From assembly GCF_012844305.1 (NCBI RefSeq), contig NZ_JABANE010000005.1, forward strand, positions 1-64,000: a stretch of 64,000 nt of DNA, given 5' to 3'. Positions 7,924 to 15,825 of this stretch are shown in pieces. Below the pieces are notes generated by a model. That model did not search any database, was not told where the DNA came from, and saw nothing but the letters and a program-made list of their open reading frames with translations. This DNA is from Flammeovirga aprica JL-4 (GTDB lineage Bacteria > Bacteroidota > Bacteroidia > Cytophagales > Flammeovirgaceae). The stretch's first letter is position 1. Every line of letters starts with the position of its first letter. A program made the position numbers and the translations under genes.

Positions 7924-10161
7924 CTATTCTATGATCATCAATTTAGCAAAAGTAAGAATCAAGGTTTTTTTGCCTACTTCCTCAAATTGGATTGTAGCTC
8001 TTCGGTCCAGACCTTCTTCCGTTACTTTTTCTACTACACCATCACCAAATTTCATATGTCTTACTGTAAGACCATCTTTTATTTCATCTGATTTTGAAGG
8101 AACAAAAGGACGGTCATCTTTAGGTTTTACAACTTTTTTCGTGAAGTTGGATGGAGCTTGACGCAAAGATCTGTAATTAGAGAATCCTGGAACATTGCCT
8201 GGGCCAAGGTCATCATTGATACTGCTTCTCTTCATGCTTATATATTGAGGTGCAATTTCATCAATAAATCTACTTGGATCGCACATAATTGATTTACCGA
8301 AACGGTAACGCTGCAAGGCATAAGTCATGAACAGCTTAATTTTGGCCCTTGTGATGGCTACATAGAAAAGTCGGCGTTCTTCTTCAAGGTCCGCTCTTGT
8401 TTCCAGCATCATCTGTGAAGGGAAAAGGTTCTCTTCCATTCCTACCAAAAATACATAATCAAACTCCAGACCTTTAGACATGTGGATGGTCATTAAAGTA
8501 ATGGCATCAGACATATCTTCTTTTTCAGCTGAAGTGATTAACGAAATTTCTTCCAAGTAGTTCGTCAAACTTTTATCTTCCTTCTCAGGATCATCCGTGA
8601 AGCCTTGAATACCGTTGAGAAGTTCTTGAAGGTTATCATATCTGTTTTTACCCTCAACTGTTTTATCATCATAAAGTTCCTTTAAAATACCCGATCCTTT
8701 GGCAATAAATGAAGCCAATTCGAAGGCATTTTTAGACTCCATTTGCATTTGGAATACTTTGATCATATTTGCAAAGTTTTCCACTTGCGTAGCCACTCTA
8801 CCACCAAAGAAGCGTCTTACATTGGCCACGACATCCCAAATGCCCAGCTTATTTTCAGCTGCTTTTACAAATAGATTGTTGACCGTTGTAGGACCAATTC
8901 CTCTTTTAGGGTAATTGATAACTCTTTTAAAAGCTTCTTCATCTTTAGGGTTGGTTACAAATTTCAAATAAGCCACCATATCCTTGATTTCCTTTCTCTG
9001 ATAGAAAGAAAGACCTCCAAAAATTTGAGCTTTGATACTCAGTTTTACCAAGGCTTCCTCTAGTGCTCTTGATTGAGAGTTGGTTCTATATAAAATTGCG
9101 ATGTCCTGAGCTGGAATATGATCTCTCATCATCGCTGTTTGAATACTTTGAGCCACAGCTTTTGCTTCATCCAAATCCGTAGCAGAACGGATCACCTCAA
9201 TACGTTCACCAATAGCGTTTTGTGTAAAAGTATTCTTTTCAAGCTGATTTGTATTATGCTTGATCACAGAGTTGGCTGCCTCTACAATGGTTTGTGTAGA
9301 ACGGTAATTCTGCTCTAGTTTGATGACTTTCAGTTCAGGGTAATCCTTTTCAAAATTCAAGATGTTTTGAATGTTGGCCCCTCTAAATGCATAAATAGAT
9401 TGTGCATCGTCACCCACCACACAAATATTTCTATTCTTAGCGGCTAGTTTTCTTGTAATATAATACTGAGAGATGTTGGTGTCTTGAAACTCATCAATCA
9501 ATACATATTTAAACTTATGCTGATATTTGTTGAGTACATCTAAGTGCTGATGGAAAAGTACATTGGTATTAAAAAGAAGATCGTCAAAGTCCATCGCATT
9601 TGCTCTGAAACAACGGATCGCATATTCTTTATAAATCTCAAAAATCTTCGGTCTTCCTGTCGCCTCATCCTCTAGTCTTCTGTCATTGTTCCCTTCGTAG
9701 GCTCTCCATGAGATCAGGTCATTTTTAGCCGCAGAAATTCTACTCAATACCACACTTGGCTTATATAGCTTATCATCCAGACGGAAGTCTTTTACCACAC
9801 TTTTGATTACTGATTTGGCATCTTCCGAATCGTAAATCGTAAAGTTGGACTGATACCCAAGTTTATCCGCTTCAAAACGTAAAATTTTGGCAAAAACTGA
9901 GTGGAATGTACCCATCCATAGGTTTTTCGCTTCATCACCAACAGCTTCTACAATACGCTCACGCATTTCTCTTGATGCTTTGTTGGTAAAAGTAAGAGAT
10001 AAGATTTGGAAAGGTTCAACACCATTGGCAATCAGGTGTGCAATTTTGTAGGTCAAAACTCTCGTCTTACCAGATCCGGCACCAGCAATAATCATCATTG
10101 GGCCTTCCATATTTACAACAGCTTCTCGCTGTGGCGGGTTTAATCCTTCTAAATAATCCAT
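7924..10161 (-). CDS. pcrA: ATP-dependent DNA helicase PcrA/UvrD
   Basis: This 745-residue superfamily 1A helicase translocates 3' to 5' on DNA in repair and replication restart. In order it has a Q motif (LNPPQREAV), Walker A (AGAGSGKTRVLT, about 26-37), motif Ia (TFTNKASREMRERI), Walker B (LIDEFQDTN), motif III (VGDDAQSIYAFRGA), motif IV (QNYRSTQ), motif V (TIHMSKGLEFDYVFL) and motif VI (VAITRAK). The C-terminal tail ends in a KVTEEGLDRRATIQFEEVG tudor-like segment typical of PcrA, which contacts RNA polymerase in other bacteria. It appears monocistronic with its own terminator. Length and motifs are standard. Confidence 0.96.
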   Translation of the reverse strand: MDYLEGLNPPQREAVVNMEGPMMIIAGAGSGKTRVLTYKIAHLIANGVEPFQILSLTFTNKASREMRERIVEAVGDEAKNLWMGTFHSVFAKILRFEADKLGYQSNFTIYDSEDAKSVIKSVVKDFRLDDKLYKPSVVLSRISAAKNDLISWRAYEGNNDRRLEDEATGRPKIFEIYKEYAIRCFRANAMDFDDLLFNTNVLFHQHLDVLNKYQHKFKYVLIDEFQDTNISQYYITRKLAAKNRNICVVGDDAQSIYAFRGANIQNILNFEKDYPELKVIKLEQNYRSTQTIVEAANSVIKHNTNQLEKNTFTQNAIGERIEVIRSATDLDEAKAVAQSIQTAMMRDHIPAQDIAILYRTNSQSRALEEALVKLSIKAQIFGGLSFYQRKEIKDMVAYLKFVTNPKDEEAFKRVINYPKRGIGPTTVNNLFVKAAENKLGIWDVVANVRRFFGGRVATQVENFANMIKVFQMQMESKNAFELASFIAKGSGILKELYDDKTVEGKNRYDNLQELLNGIQGFTDDPEKEDKSLTNYLEEISLITSAEKEDMSDAITLMTIHMSKGLEFDYVFLVGMEENLFPSQMMLETRADLEEERRLFYVAITRAKIKLFMTYALQRYRFGKSIMCDPSRFIDEIAPQYISMKRSSINDDLGPGNVPGFSNYRSLRQAPSNFTKKVVKPKDDRPFVPSKSDEIKDGLTVRHMKFGDGVVEKVTEEGLDRRATIQFEEVGKKTLILTFAKLMIIE

Positions 10162-10577
10162 ACTTTTTTATTTCTGCGATTCGAATTGCGAATTTACAAC
10201 CACTTTGTTACATTTTTATACATTACACCTTCATTTTCGTTAAAAAGATGCACAAATAAATGTCAACTCTAAACTGTTGAGCATTTTAGGTGATGTATTA
10301 AACAAAAAAAGACAATAAAAAGTTATTAATGTACAGTGAAAAAGAATCGATCTTAAAATTTCTTAAAAATATTTTCAGAGAAATGAACCTTTTCAGAATT
10401 TTAGAAACAGCATTTTTAGTGATTTTCCTTGAATTACGTGGTATTATTCCAATTTAATGTAAATACATTTTGCTTTTCTAGATGATATTTTGAAATTAAG
10501 GAACGAATCGTTTCACACCGAAACAAGAAAACTTTCTAAAGAAATATAGATGACTTTGAATTAGCCCCCTTTTGACT
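10162..10577. other. intergenic region between divergent genes
   Basis: This gap of about 415 bases lies between the starts of the helicase gene (minus) and yqgE (plus). It is AT-rich and must contain both promoters, but no full TTG-N19-TAnnTTTG match was found on either strand. No palindrome or coding signal is evident. Confidence 0.5.
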
Positions 10578-11150
10578 ATGGATTTTACTATCAATTTTGG
10601 ACAACGTCCTATCGAAAATGGAGATTTACTGCTTTCAGAACCTTTCATGAAGGATCGCAACTTCGAGCGCTCTGTGATTTTAATATGTGAACATGATGAA
10701 CAAAAAGGGTCGTTCGGCCTGATTCTCAACAAGCCCTCTATGGTGACTATTGAAGAAATAGAGTCACGTTTGGCTATAGATAGTCCAATTTATGTCGGTG
10801 GGCCAGTTGAACAAGATACTTTGCATTATATCCATAAGTTTAAAGACATCACCAACGCGGTTCCATTGAAAGATGGCATTTACTGGGGTGGTGACTATGA
10901 GGAAATTCAAGAACTCAATACACAAGGAGTACTGAATGAAAGCAACTGCAGGTTCTTTATGGGATACGCAGGCTGGGAAAATCAGCAGCTTAGAGGGGAA
11001 TTGAAAGAAGATTCGTGGGTGGTTTCTAATGCTAGGTTGAATCATATATTAGATGAACCTGTAGACGATATTTGGAAAAATACTCTTGAAGAAATGGGAG
11101 GAAAGTATAAAGTATTTGCCAACGCCGCGAAGAATATTAGAATGAATTAG
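10578..11150 (+). CDS. yqgE: YqgE/AlgH family protein (UPF0301/DUF179)
   Basis: This 190-residue cytoplasmic protein shows the family signatures: GDLLLSEPFMKDRNFERSVI at the N-terminus, GSFGLILNKPS, YVGGPV and RFFMGYAGWENQQL. The role of the family is not settled; AlgH affects alginate regulation in Pseudomonas, but that cannot be carried over. The longest frame starts with TTG two codons earlier; the ATG at 10578 is preferred and gives the usual family length. It is followed after about 90 bases by the M3 peptidase gene, possibly in one transcript. Confidence 0.9.
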   Translation: MDFTINFGQRPIENGDLLLSEPFMKDRNFERSVILICEHDEQKGSFGLILNKPSMVTIEEIESRLAIDSPIYVGGPVEQDTLHYIHKFKDITNAVPLKDGIYWGGDYEEIQELNTQGVLNESNCRFFMGYAGWENQQLRGELKEDSWVVSNARLNHILDEPVDDIWKNTLEEMGGKYKVFANAAKNIRMN

Positions 11151-11240
11151 TAGATTTTTAAAATAGATCCTACGATATTGTATAGCCTTTAGTGATTTTT
11201 GACGCTAAAGGCTATCTTTTTGAACAAATAAAATACTTAC

Positions 11241-13280
11241 ATGAGCAATCCACTATTAGAGAATTTTGCAGGCCCATTTGGAACGGCACCGTTTTCAGCA
11301 ATCAAAGAAGAACATTTTATTCCCGCTTTTGACGCCGCTATTGCAGAAGCGAAAGAAAATATAAAAGCATTAGAAAGTAATACAGACGCACCTACTTTTG
11401 AGAATAGTGTGGTCGCATTAGAGCATTGTTCTGATACTTTAGGTAAAATCAGCAGTATATTTTTTAACCTGAATTCAGCGGAGACTAATGACGAAATTCA
11501 GAAAATAGCACAAGAAGTCTCTCCAAAACTAAGCTCATTACATAATGATATACTTTTAAATGAGAAGTTATTTGAGAGAGTAAAGGCAGTTTATGAGCAA
11601 AAAGATACACTAGGTTTAGATGTAGAAGATACTCGTCTGTTAGAAAAAACATATAAAGATTTTTCGTTGAATGGAGCGGAATTAAACGCAGAAGACAAAG
11701 AAAAATTAAGAGAGGTTGATTTAAAATTATCGAAACTTTCATTGACATTTGGAGAGCACGTTTTGGCGGCTACAAATGCCTATGAATTAGTGATTGAAAA
11801 GGAGGAAGATTTAGCTGGTTTGCCAGAAGCTGTGGTAGAAGGTGCGGCAATGACAGCAAAAGAAGCGGGTAAAGAAGGCAAGTGGCAATTCACTCTACAA
11901 TACCCTAGCTATGTTCCTTTTATGACTTATGCTGAAAATAGAGCATTAAGAAAAGAGTTGTTTACTGCTTTTGGAACAAGATGTTTTGATGGTGGAGAAA
12001 ATGATAATCAAGAAATCGTAAAAGAAATTGTTCAATACAGAAATGAAAAAGCTAAATTGTTAGGTTTTGAAAATTATGCAGATTATGTATTGGAGAAGAG
12101 AATGGCTCCTTCGCCGAATGCTGTAGTTGACTTTTTGACAGATTTAGAACAAAAAGCACACCCTGCAGCAAACAAAGAGGTGGAGGATGTAGTTAACTAT
12201 GCAAAGGAAAACGGTGCAGAAGAAGTGCAGCGTTGGGATTGGGGCTTCTGGTCTGAAAAATTGAAGAAGGAGAGATATGCTATTGATGATGAAGCATTGA
12301 AGCCTTATTTCAAGTTGGAAAATGTATTGAATGGCGTTTTTGAGGTATCTTCAAAACTTTATGACTTACATTTCGAGGCTAGAACCGACATCGATAAGTA
12401 TCATGAAGACGTCATGACTTATGAAGTGAAAGATGGTAAAGGAAGACATATTGCGGTTTTCTATGCTGATTTCTTCCCAAGAGCAGGAAAAAGAGGCGGT
12501 GCATGGATGACTTCTTTCAGAGGACAGTCAATTTACAATGGAGAGGAAAAAAGACCTCATGTTTCTATTGTTTGTAATTTCACAAAGCCAACTGAAACAA
12601 AACCATCATTGTTGACTTTCAATGAAGTGACAACGCTATTCCATGAATTTGGGCACGCATTGCATGGTATGTTGGCGGAAGGAAAGTATGAAAGCTTGAC
12701 AGGAACGTCTGTGTATTGGGACTTTGTAGAGTTGCCGTCTCAAGTGTTAGAAAACTGGTGCTATGAAAAAGAGGCATTAGATCTTTTTGCCAGCCATTAC
12801 GAAACAGGAGAGAAAATTCCTCAAGAAATGATTGATAAGATCAAAGCGTCATCTACTTTCTTGGAAGGTTATCAGACACTGAGACAAGTAAGTTTTGGCT
12901 TATTAGATATGTCTTACCATCAGTTGCATGATGGAAAAGTGGCAAATGTAAGTCAGTTTGAGGAGAAAGCCATGGAGCCAACAGCAATTGAAACACTGCC
13001 GAAAGTAGATGGTGTGAATATGAGTGTTGCCTTTTCACATATTTTCCAAGGAGGATATGCGGCAGGTTATTATTCTTACAAATGGGCGGAGGTGCTGGAT
13101 GCTGATGCTTTTGAATTATTCAAAGAAAAAGGAATTTTTGACAAGAATACGGCAAGCAGCTTTAAAGAAAATATTTTATCAAGAGGCGGTATTGAAGATC
13201 CAATGGAACTTTATAAGCGTTTTAGAGGTGAAGAACCAAAGGTGGACGCCCTTCTGAGAAGAGCCGGGTTGTTGAACTAA
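11241..13280 (+). CDS. M3 family zinc oligopeptidase (PrlC/Dcp type)
   Basis: This 679-residue peptidase carries the zinc motif HEFGHALHG (His468, Glu469, His472) and the downstream Glu in WDFVELPSQ, the third metal ligand. The substrate-binding segment SHIFQGGYAAGYYSYKWAEV near the C-terminus is typical of oligopeptidase A and dipeptidyl carboxypeptidase. There is no signal peptide, so it should act in the cytoplasm on short peptides. The N-terminus (NPLLENFAGPFGTAPF) matches the family start, which supports the ATG at 11241. Whether it is an endo-oligopeptidase or a dipeptidyl carboxypeptidase cannot be decided by eye. Confidence 0.93.
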   Translation: MSNPLLENFAGPFGTAPFSAIKEEHFIPAFDAAIAEAKENIKALESNTDAPTFENSVVALEHCSDTLGKISSIFFNLNSAETNDEIQKIAQEVSPKLSSLHNDILLNEKLFERVKAVYEQKDTLGLDVEDTRLLEKTYKDFSLNGAELNAEDKEKLREVDLKLSKLSLTFGEHVLAATNAYELVIEKEEDLAGLPEAVVEGAAMTAKEAGKEGKWQFTLQYPSYVPFMTYAENRALRKELFTAFGTRCFDGGENDNQEIVKEIVQYRNEKAKLLGFENYADYVLEKRMAPSPNAVVDFLTDLEQKAHPAANKEVEDVVNYAKENGAEEVQRWDWGFWSEKLKKERYAIDDEALKPYFKLENVLNGVFEVSSKLYDLHFEARTDIDKYHEDVMTYEVKDGKGRHIAVFYADFFPRAGKRGGAWMTSFRGQSIYNGEEKRPHVSIVCNFTKPTETKPSLLTFNEVTTLFHEFGHALHGMLAEGKYESLTGTSVYWDFVELPSQVLENWCYEKEALDLFASHYETGEKIPQEMIDKIKASSTFLEGYQTLRQVSFGLLDMSYHQLHDGKVANVSQFEEKAMEPTAIETLPKVDGVNMSVAFSHIFQGGYAAGYYSYKWAEVLDADAFELFKEKGIFDKNTASSFKENILSRGGIEDPMELYKRFRGEEPKVDALLRRAGLLN

Positions 13281-13299
13281 TAAAAAAGTAGTACCTTTG
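13269..13299 (+). promoter_or_regulatory. Bacteroidota-type promoter of the IscA-like gene
   Basis: TACCTTTG at 13292-13299 matches the -7 consensus TAnnTTTG, and a TTG at 13269-13271 lies 20 bases upstream as a -33 element. It starts within the last codons of the peptidase gene and precedes the IscA-like ATG by about 60 bases. Confidence 0.55.
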
Positions 13300-13358
13300 T
13301 TTATATCACAAAAATTGTTTGAACAAATAAAAGGTTATCCTTTCTTAATTATATAGTT

Positions 13359-13685
13359 ATGATAGATGTAACAGATGCAGCAGCAAAGCGCATTATTGAA
13401 CTAAGAGAACAAGAAGGTCGAGGAGATGATCAAAATGTTCGTGTTTCTGTAAAAGGAGGAGGATGTTCTGGTTTGATGTACGACTTAACGTTCGATGCGG
13501 AAGTAAAAGACACAGATGACATCTTTGAAGAAAAAGGTGTGAAAATCTACGTAGATAAGAAGAGCTTGCTGTACTTAGCAGGCACTACATTAGATTTTTC
13601 TGATGGTTTAAATGGTAGAGGCTTTCAATTTGTAAATCCAAATGCAAGTAGAACTTGTGGTTGCGGAGAGAGTTTTTCCATTTAA
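13359..13685 (+). CDS. HesB/IscA-family iron-sulfur assembly protein
   Basis: This 108-residue A-type Fe-S carrier has the three conserved cysteines in the family spacing: Cys36 in KGGGCSGLMYDL and Cys100/Cys102 in SRTCGCGESFSI. Such proteins carry or insert iron-sulfur clusters into apo-enzymes. No other isc or suf gene lies nearby, and the gene has its own promoter and terminator, so it appears to be a single-gene unit. The choice between IscA, ErpA and SufA cannot be made from the sequence alone. Confidence 0.92.
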   Translation: MIDVTDAAAKRIIELREQEGRGDDQNVRVSVKGGGCSGLMYDLTFDAEVKDTDDIFEEKGVKIYVDKKSLLYLAGTTLDFSDGLNGRGFQFVNPNASRTCGCGESFSI

Positions 13686-13707
13686 GAAAAATCACTTAAA
13701 ACAAAAA

Positions 13708-13740
13708 ATAGTCATAGAATACGTTCTATGGCTATTTTTT
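13708..13740 (+). terminator. rho-independent terminator
   Basis: The stem ATAGTCATAGAA / TTCTATGGCTAT (13708-13719 with 13724-13735, one T-G pair) has a four-base loop and is followed by a T-run. It ends the IscA-like gene. Confidence 0.85.
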
Positions 13741-13876
13741 TTGTTTAAAAGGTACTGTATCATTTAAATAAACTGAAATTATTTATACATTTACCTAATT
13801 AGAATATTTTCTTTTTACCAAGAAGATTTTGATCAAATTACTATATCAACTAGCAGCGTTTCGATTTACATTATTT

Positions 13877-15757
13877 ATGAATTATTATTTACTATTATTA
13901 TTTACTTTTTTTCTTACAACTCACACTTTTGGGCAACAGTTAACCCCAGTTGAAATACCATTTTTTGAAGATGAGGTATTTATACCCTCTTCTAAGATTC
14001 TATTGCTGGAAGACCCTGATAATAATACTGAGATATCAGATATTTTAATTGGCCCAGATGACAAGTTCCAAACTCCTCAGGAAGACATGCTTTTGTTTTC
14101 AAAAGATGTCAAAAGCTATTGGGTGAAATTGCAGATTAAAGGTAAACCTCTGGGAATGGATCAATGGTTTTTTGAATTGCCGGACAGTCACGTCGGTAGC
14201 GTCAAAGCCTATGTTCAGGTGGGGAAAAAGCCTGTGATTTATGCGGAAACAGGTGGCTATGACCATGACTTTGGGAAAAGGAAGTTCAAGCATAAGAATA
14301 TCATTTTTCCAATTACAGGGGTAGAATCCGGGGAAGATGAAGTAGTTACTATTTTCTTGAAATACAATAGTGAGTTTAATAATGTACTCTTCTATAAGTT
14401 GAGTAGATCTAACAGACTTTTTGTTTATTCCATCACTGAGTACATCTTATTAGGTATTAATTATGGTATACTGATTTGTCTTCTTATCGCCACTATTCTT
14501 CTGTTGCTGACACTAAAGGACAAGGATATTTTGTTTATTACGGCCTTCTTGCTAGCCAGTTTCCTTATAGATCTTTCTGAAGATAACCTGGCGTCACAAT
14601 ATCTTTTTGACAATCATCCTCATTGGAACTATATTCTGATGCGTTACTCCTCCACTTTGAGTATGCTTTCGATTGTAGCTTTAAGTATGAATGTCTTGAA
14701 GATTAGAAAGAAATCATTCAAGACTTATTTGACCATTTGGGGGATCACCTTGCTAAATACATTTTACTTTGTAGTCTTCAAGTCATTTAATGATAGCCTA
14801 TGGCAAATGCCAACTTTTATGATTCCTTTTGTCATCATCTTCTTCTACATGTTGTTGGATATCAAGAGGTCAGAAATGAAAGTGACTTACTTCTTCTTAG
14901 GTTATTTAGTCATTATTGCTGGTCTTTCATTACAGGTGCTTAGAGCTTATGAAATTTTTATTTCACATGCCATCATAGTAGTCTATTCTTATAATGTCGG
15001 CTTATTGTTGACGGGGTTATTTATGACATTAGGTCAATTCCAACGCTTCAAAATTCTGAAAGAGGAGAAGGAACAGGCACAAGGGCAATTGATTAAAAAC
15101 CTTCAGGTCAGAGAGAAAATCATTGAGGATAAAGTACAGGAGAGGACGGAAGAAATCGCAAAGCAAAAAGAAATTATTGCCCTTAAAAATGATGAATTGC
15201 AATGGGTCAATGATCAGCTGAATGAACATAGAAAACAGATTCAAGAGATGAATGCTCAACTTAAAGTGGAGAATGAACAGCTCCATGAAGATGTTGAACA
15301 ATTAGAATCTGCCAGAGTTTTGATGCAAGAAGTGACGTTTGATGAATTTGAGAAAATGTTCCCTTCTGATGAAAGCTGTTATGCTTACTTGGAAGAAATC
15401 AAATGGAAAAATGGTTTCAAATGTAAGAAGTGCGAAAATGATACTTATGCTAAAGGAGCAGGAGTGAACAGTAGAAGATGTAAAAAATGTAATTACAACG
15501 AGTCAGTTACAGCAGGAACACTTTTCCATAGGCTTCACTTCCCTATCCAAAAAGCCTTTTATATGGTATTTATTGTATTTGCTAAGGATGGAGATATTTC
15601 ATCAACAAAGCTTTCAGAAATTTTGGAAATGAGACAGAACACTTGCTGGAAGTTTGCGAAGAAAATCAAAGAAACCATGCAAGTGAAGACGGAGGAGTTA
15701 GGTTCTAAAGAGAAGCTGAAGCACAAAGGCTGGGAGGAATTGATTTTGAAAGACTGA
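13877..15757 (+). CDS. 7TM-DISM receptor fused to IS1595-type zinc ribbon
   Basis: The start is set at the ATG at 13877, which opens a signal peptide (MNYYLLLLFTFFLTTHTFGQ); the frame also opens 16 codons earlier at a TTG. The 626-residue product has four parts. First is an extracytoplasmic beta-rich domain of the 7TMR-DISMED2 type (about 20-185, with SYWVKLQI and WFFELPDSHVG). Second is a seven-helix 7TMR-DISM membrane domain (about 190-380). Third is a long coiled coil (about 390-480). Fourth is a C-terminal region matching the N-terminal part of IS1595 transposases: a zinc ribbon with Cys516, Cys519, Cys535 and Cys538, then SVTAGTLFHRLHFPIQKAF and a helical segment ISSTKLSEILEMRQNTCWKF. 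The transposase DDE domain is absent. No kinase or cyclase domain is present. I infer a membrane-anchored DNA-binding sensor; direct evidence for DNA binding is lacking. Confidence 0.85.
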   Translation: MNYYLLLLFTFFLTTHTFGQQLTPVEIPFFEDEVFIPSSKILLLEDPDNNTEISDILIGPDDKFQTPQEDMLLFSKDVKSYWVKLQIKGKPLGMDQWFFELPDSHVGSVKAYVQVGKKPVIYAETGGYDHDFGKRKFKHKNIIFPITGVESGEDEVVTIFLKYNSEFNNVLFYKLSRSNRLFVYSITEYILLGINYGILICLLIATILLLLTLKDKDILFITAFLLASFLIDLSEDNLASQYLFDNHPHWNYILMRYSSTLSMLSIVALSMNVLKIRKKSFKTYLTIWGITLLNTFYFVVFKSFNDSLWQMPTFMIPFVIIFFYMLLDIKRSEMKVTYFFLGYLVIIAGLSLQVLRAYEIFISHAIIVVYSYNVGLLLTGLFMTLGQFQRFKILKEEKEQAQGQLIKNLQVREKIIEDKVQERTEEIAKQKEIIALKNDELQWVNDQLNEHRKQIQEMNAQLKVENEQLHEDVEQLESARVLMQEVTFDEFEKMFPSDESCYAYLEEIKWKNGFKCKKCENDTYAKGAGVNSRRCKKCNYNESVTAGTLFHRLHFPIQKAFYMVFIVFAKDGDISSTKLSEILEMRQNTCWKFAKKIKETMQVKTEELGSKEKLKHKGWEELILKD

Positions 15758-15761
15758 TAAA

Positions 15762-15815
15762 GAATGAAGAATGTAGAATTAAGAATGAAAGTTCTTACTT
15801 CTACATTCTTCATTC
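15762..15815. repeat. perfect 17-bp inverted repeat
   Basis: The arms 15762-15778 and 15799-15815 are perfectly complementary with a 20-base spacer. They are built from the GAATGAAGAATGTAGAA theme, and the spacer repeats AAGAATGAA. Neither side has a T-run directly after the stem, so it is not a standard terminator, though it lies between convergent genes and could slow transcription from both. Confidence 0.75.
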
Positions 15816-15825
15816 AAAAAAGCCT

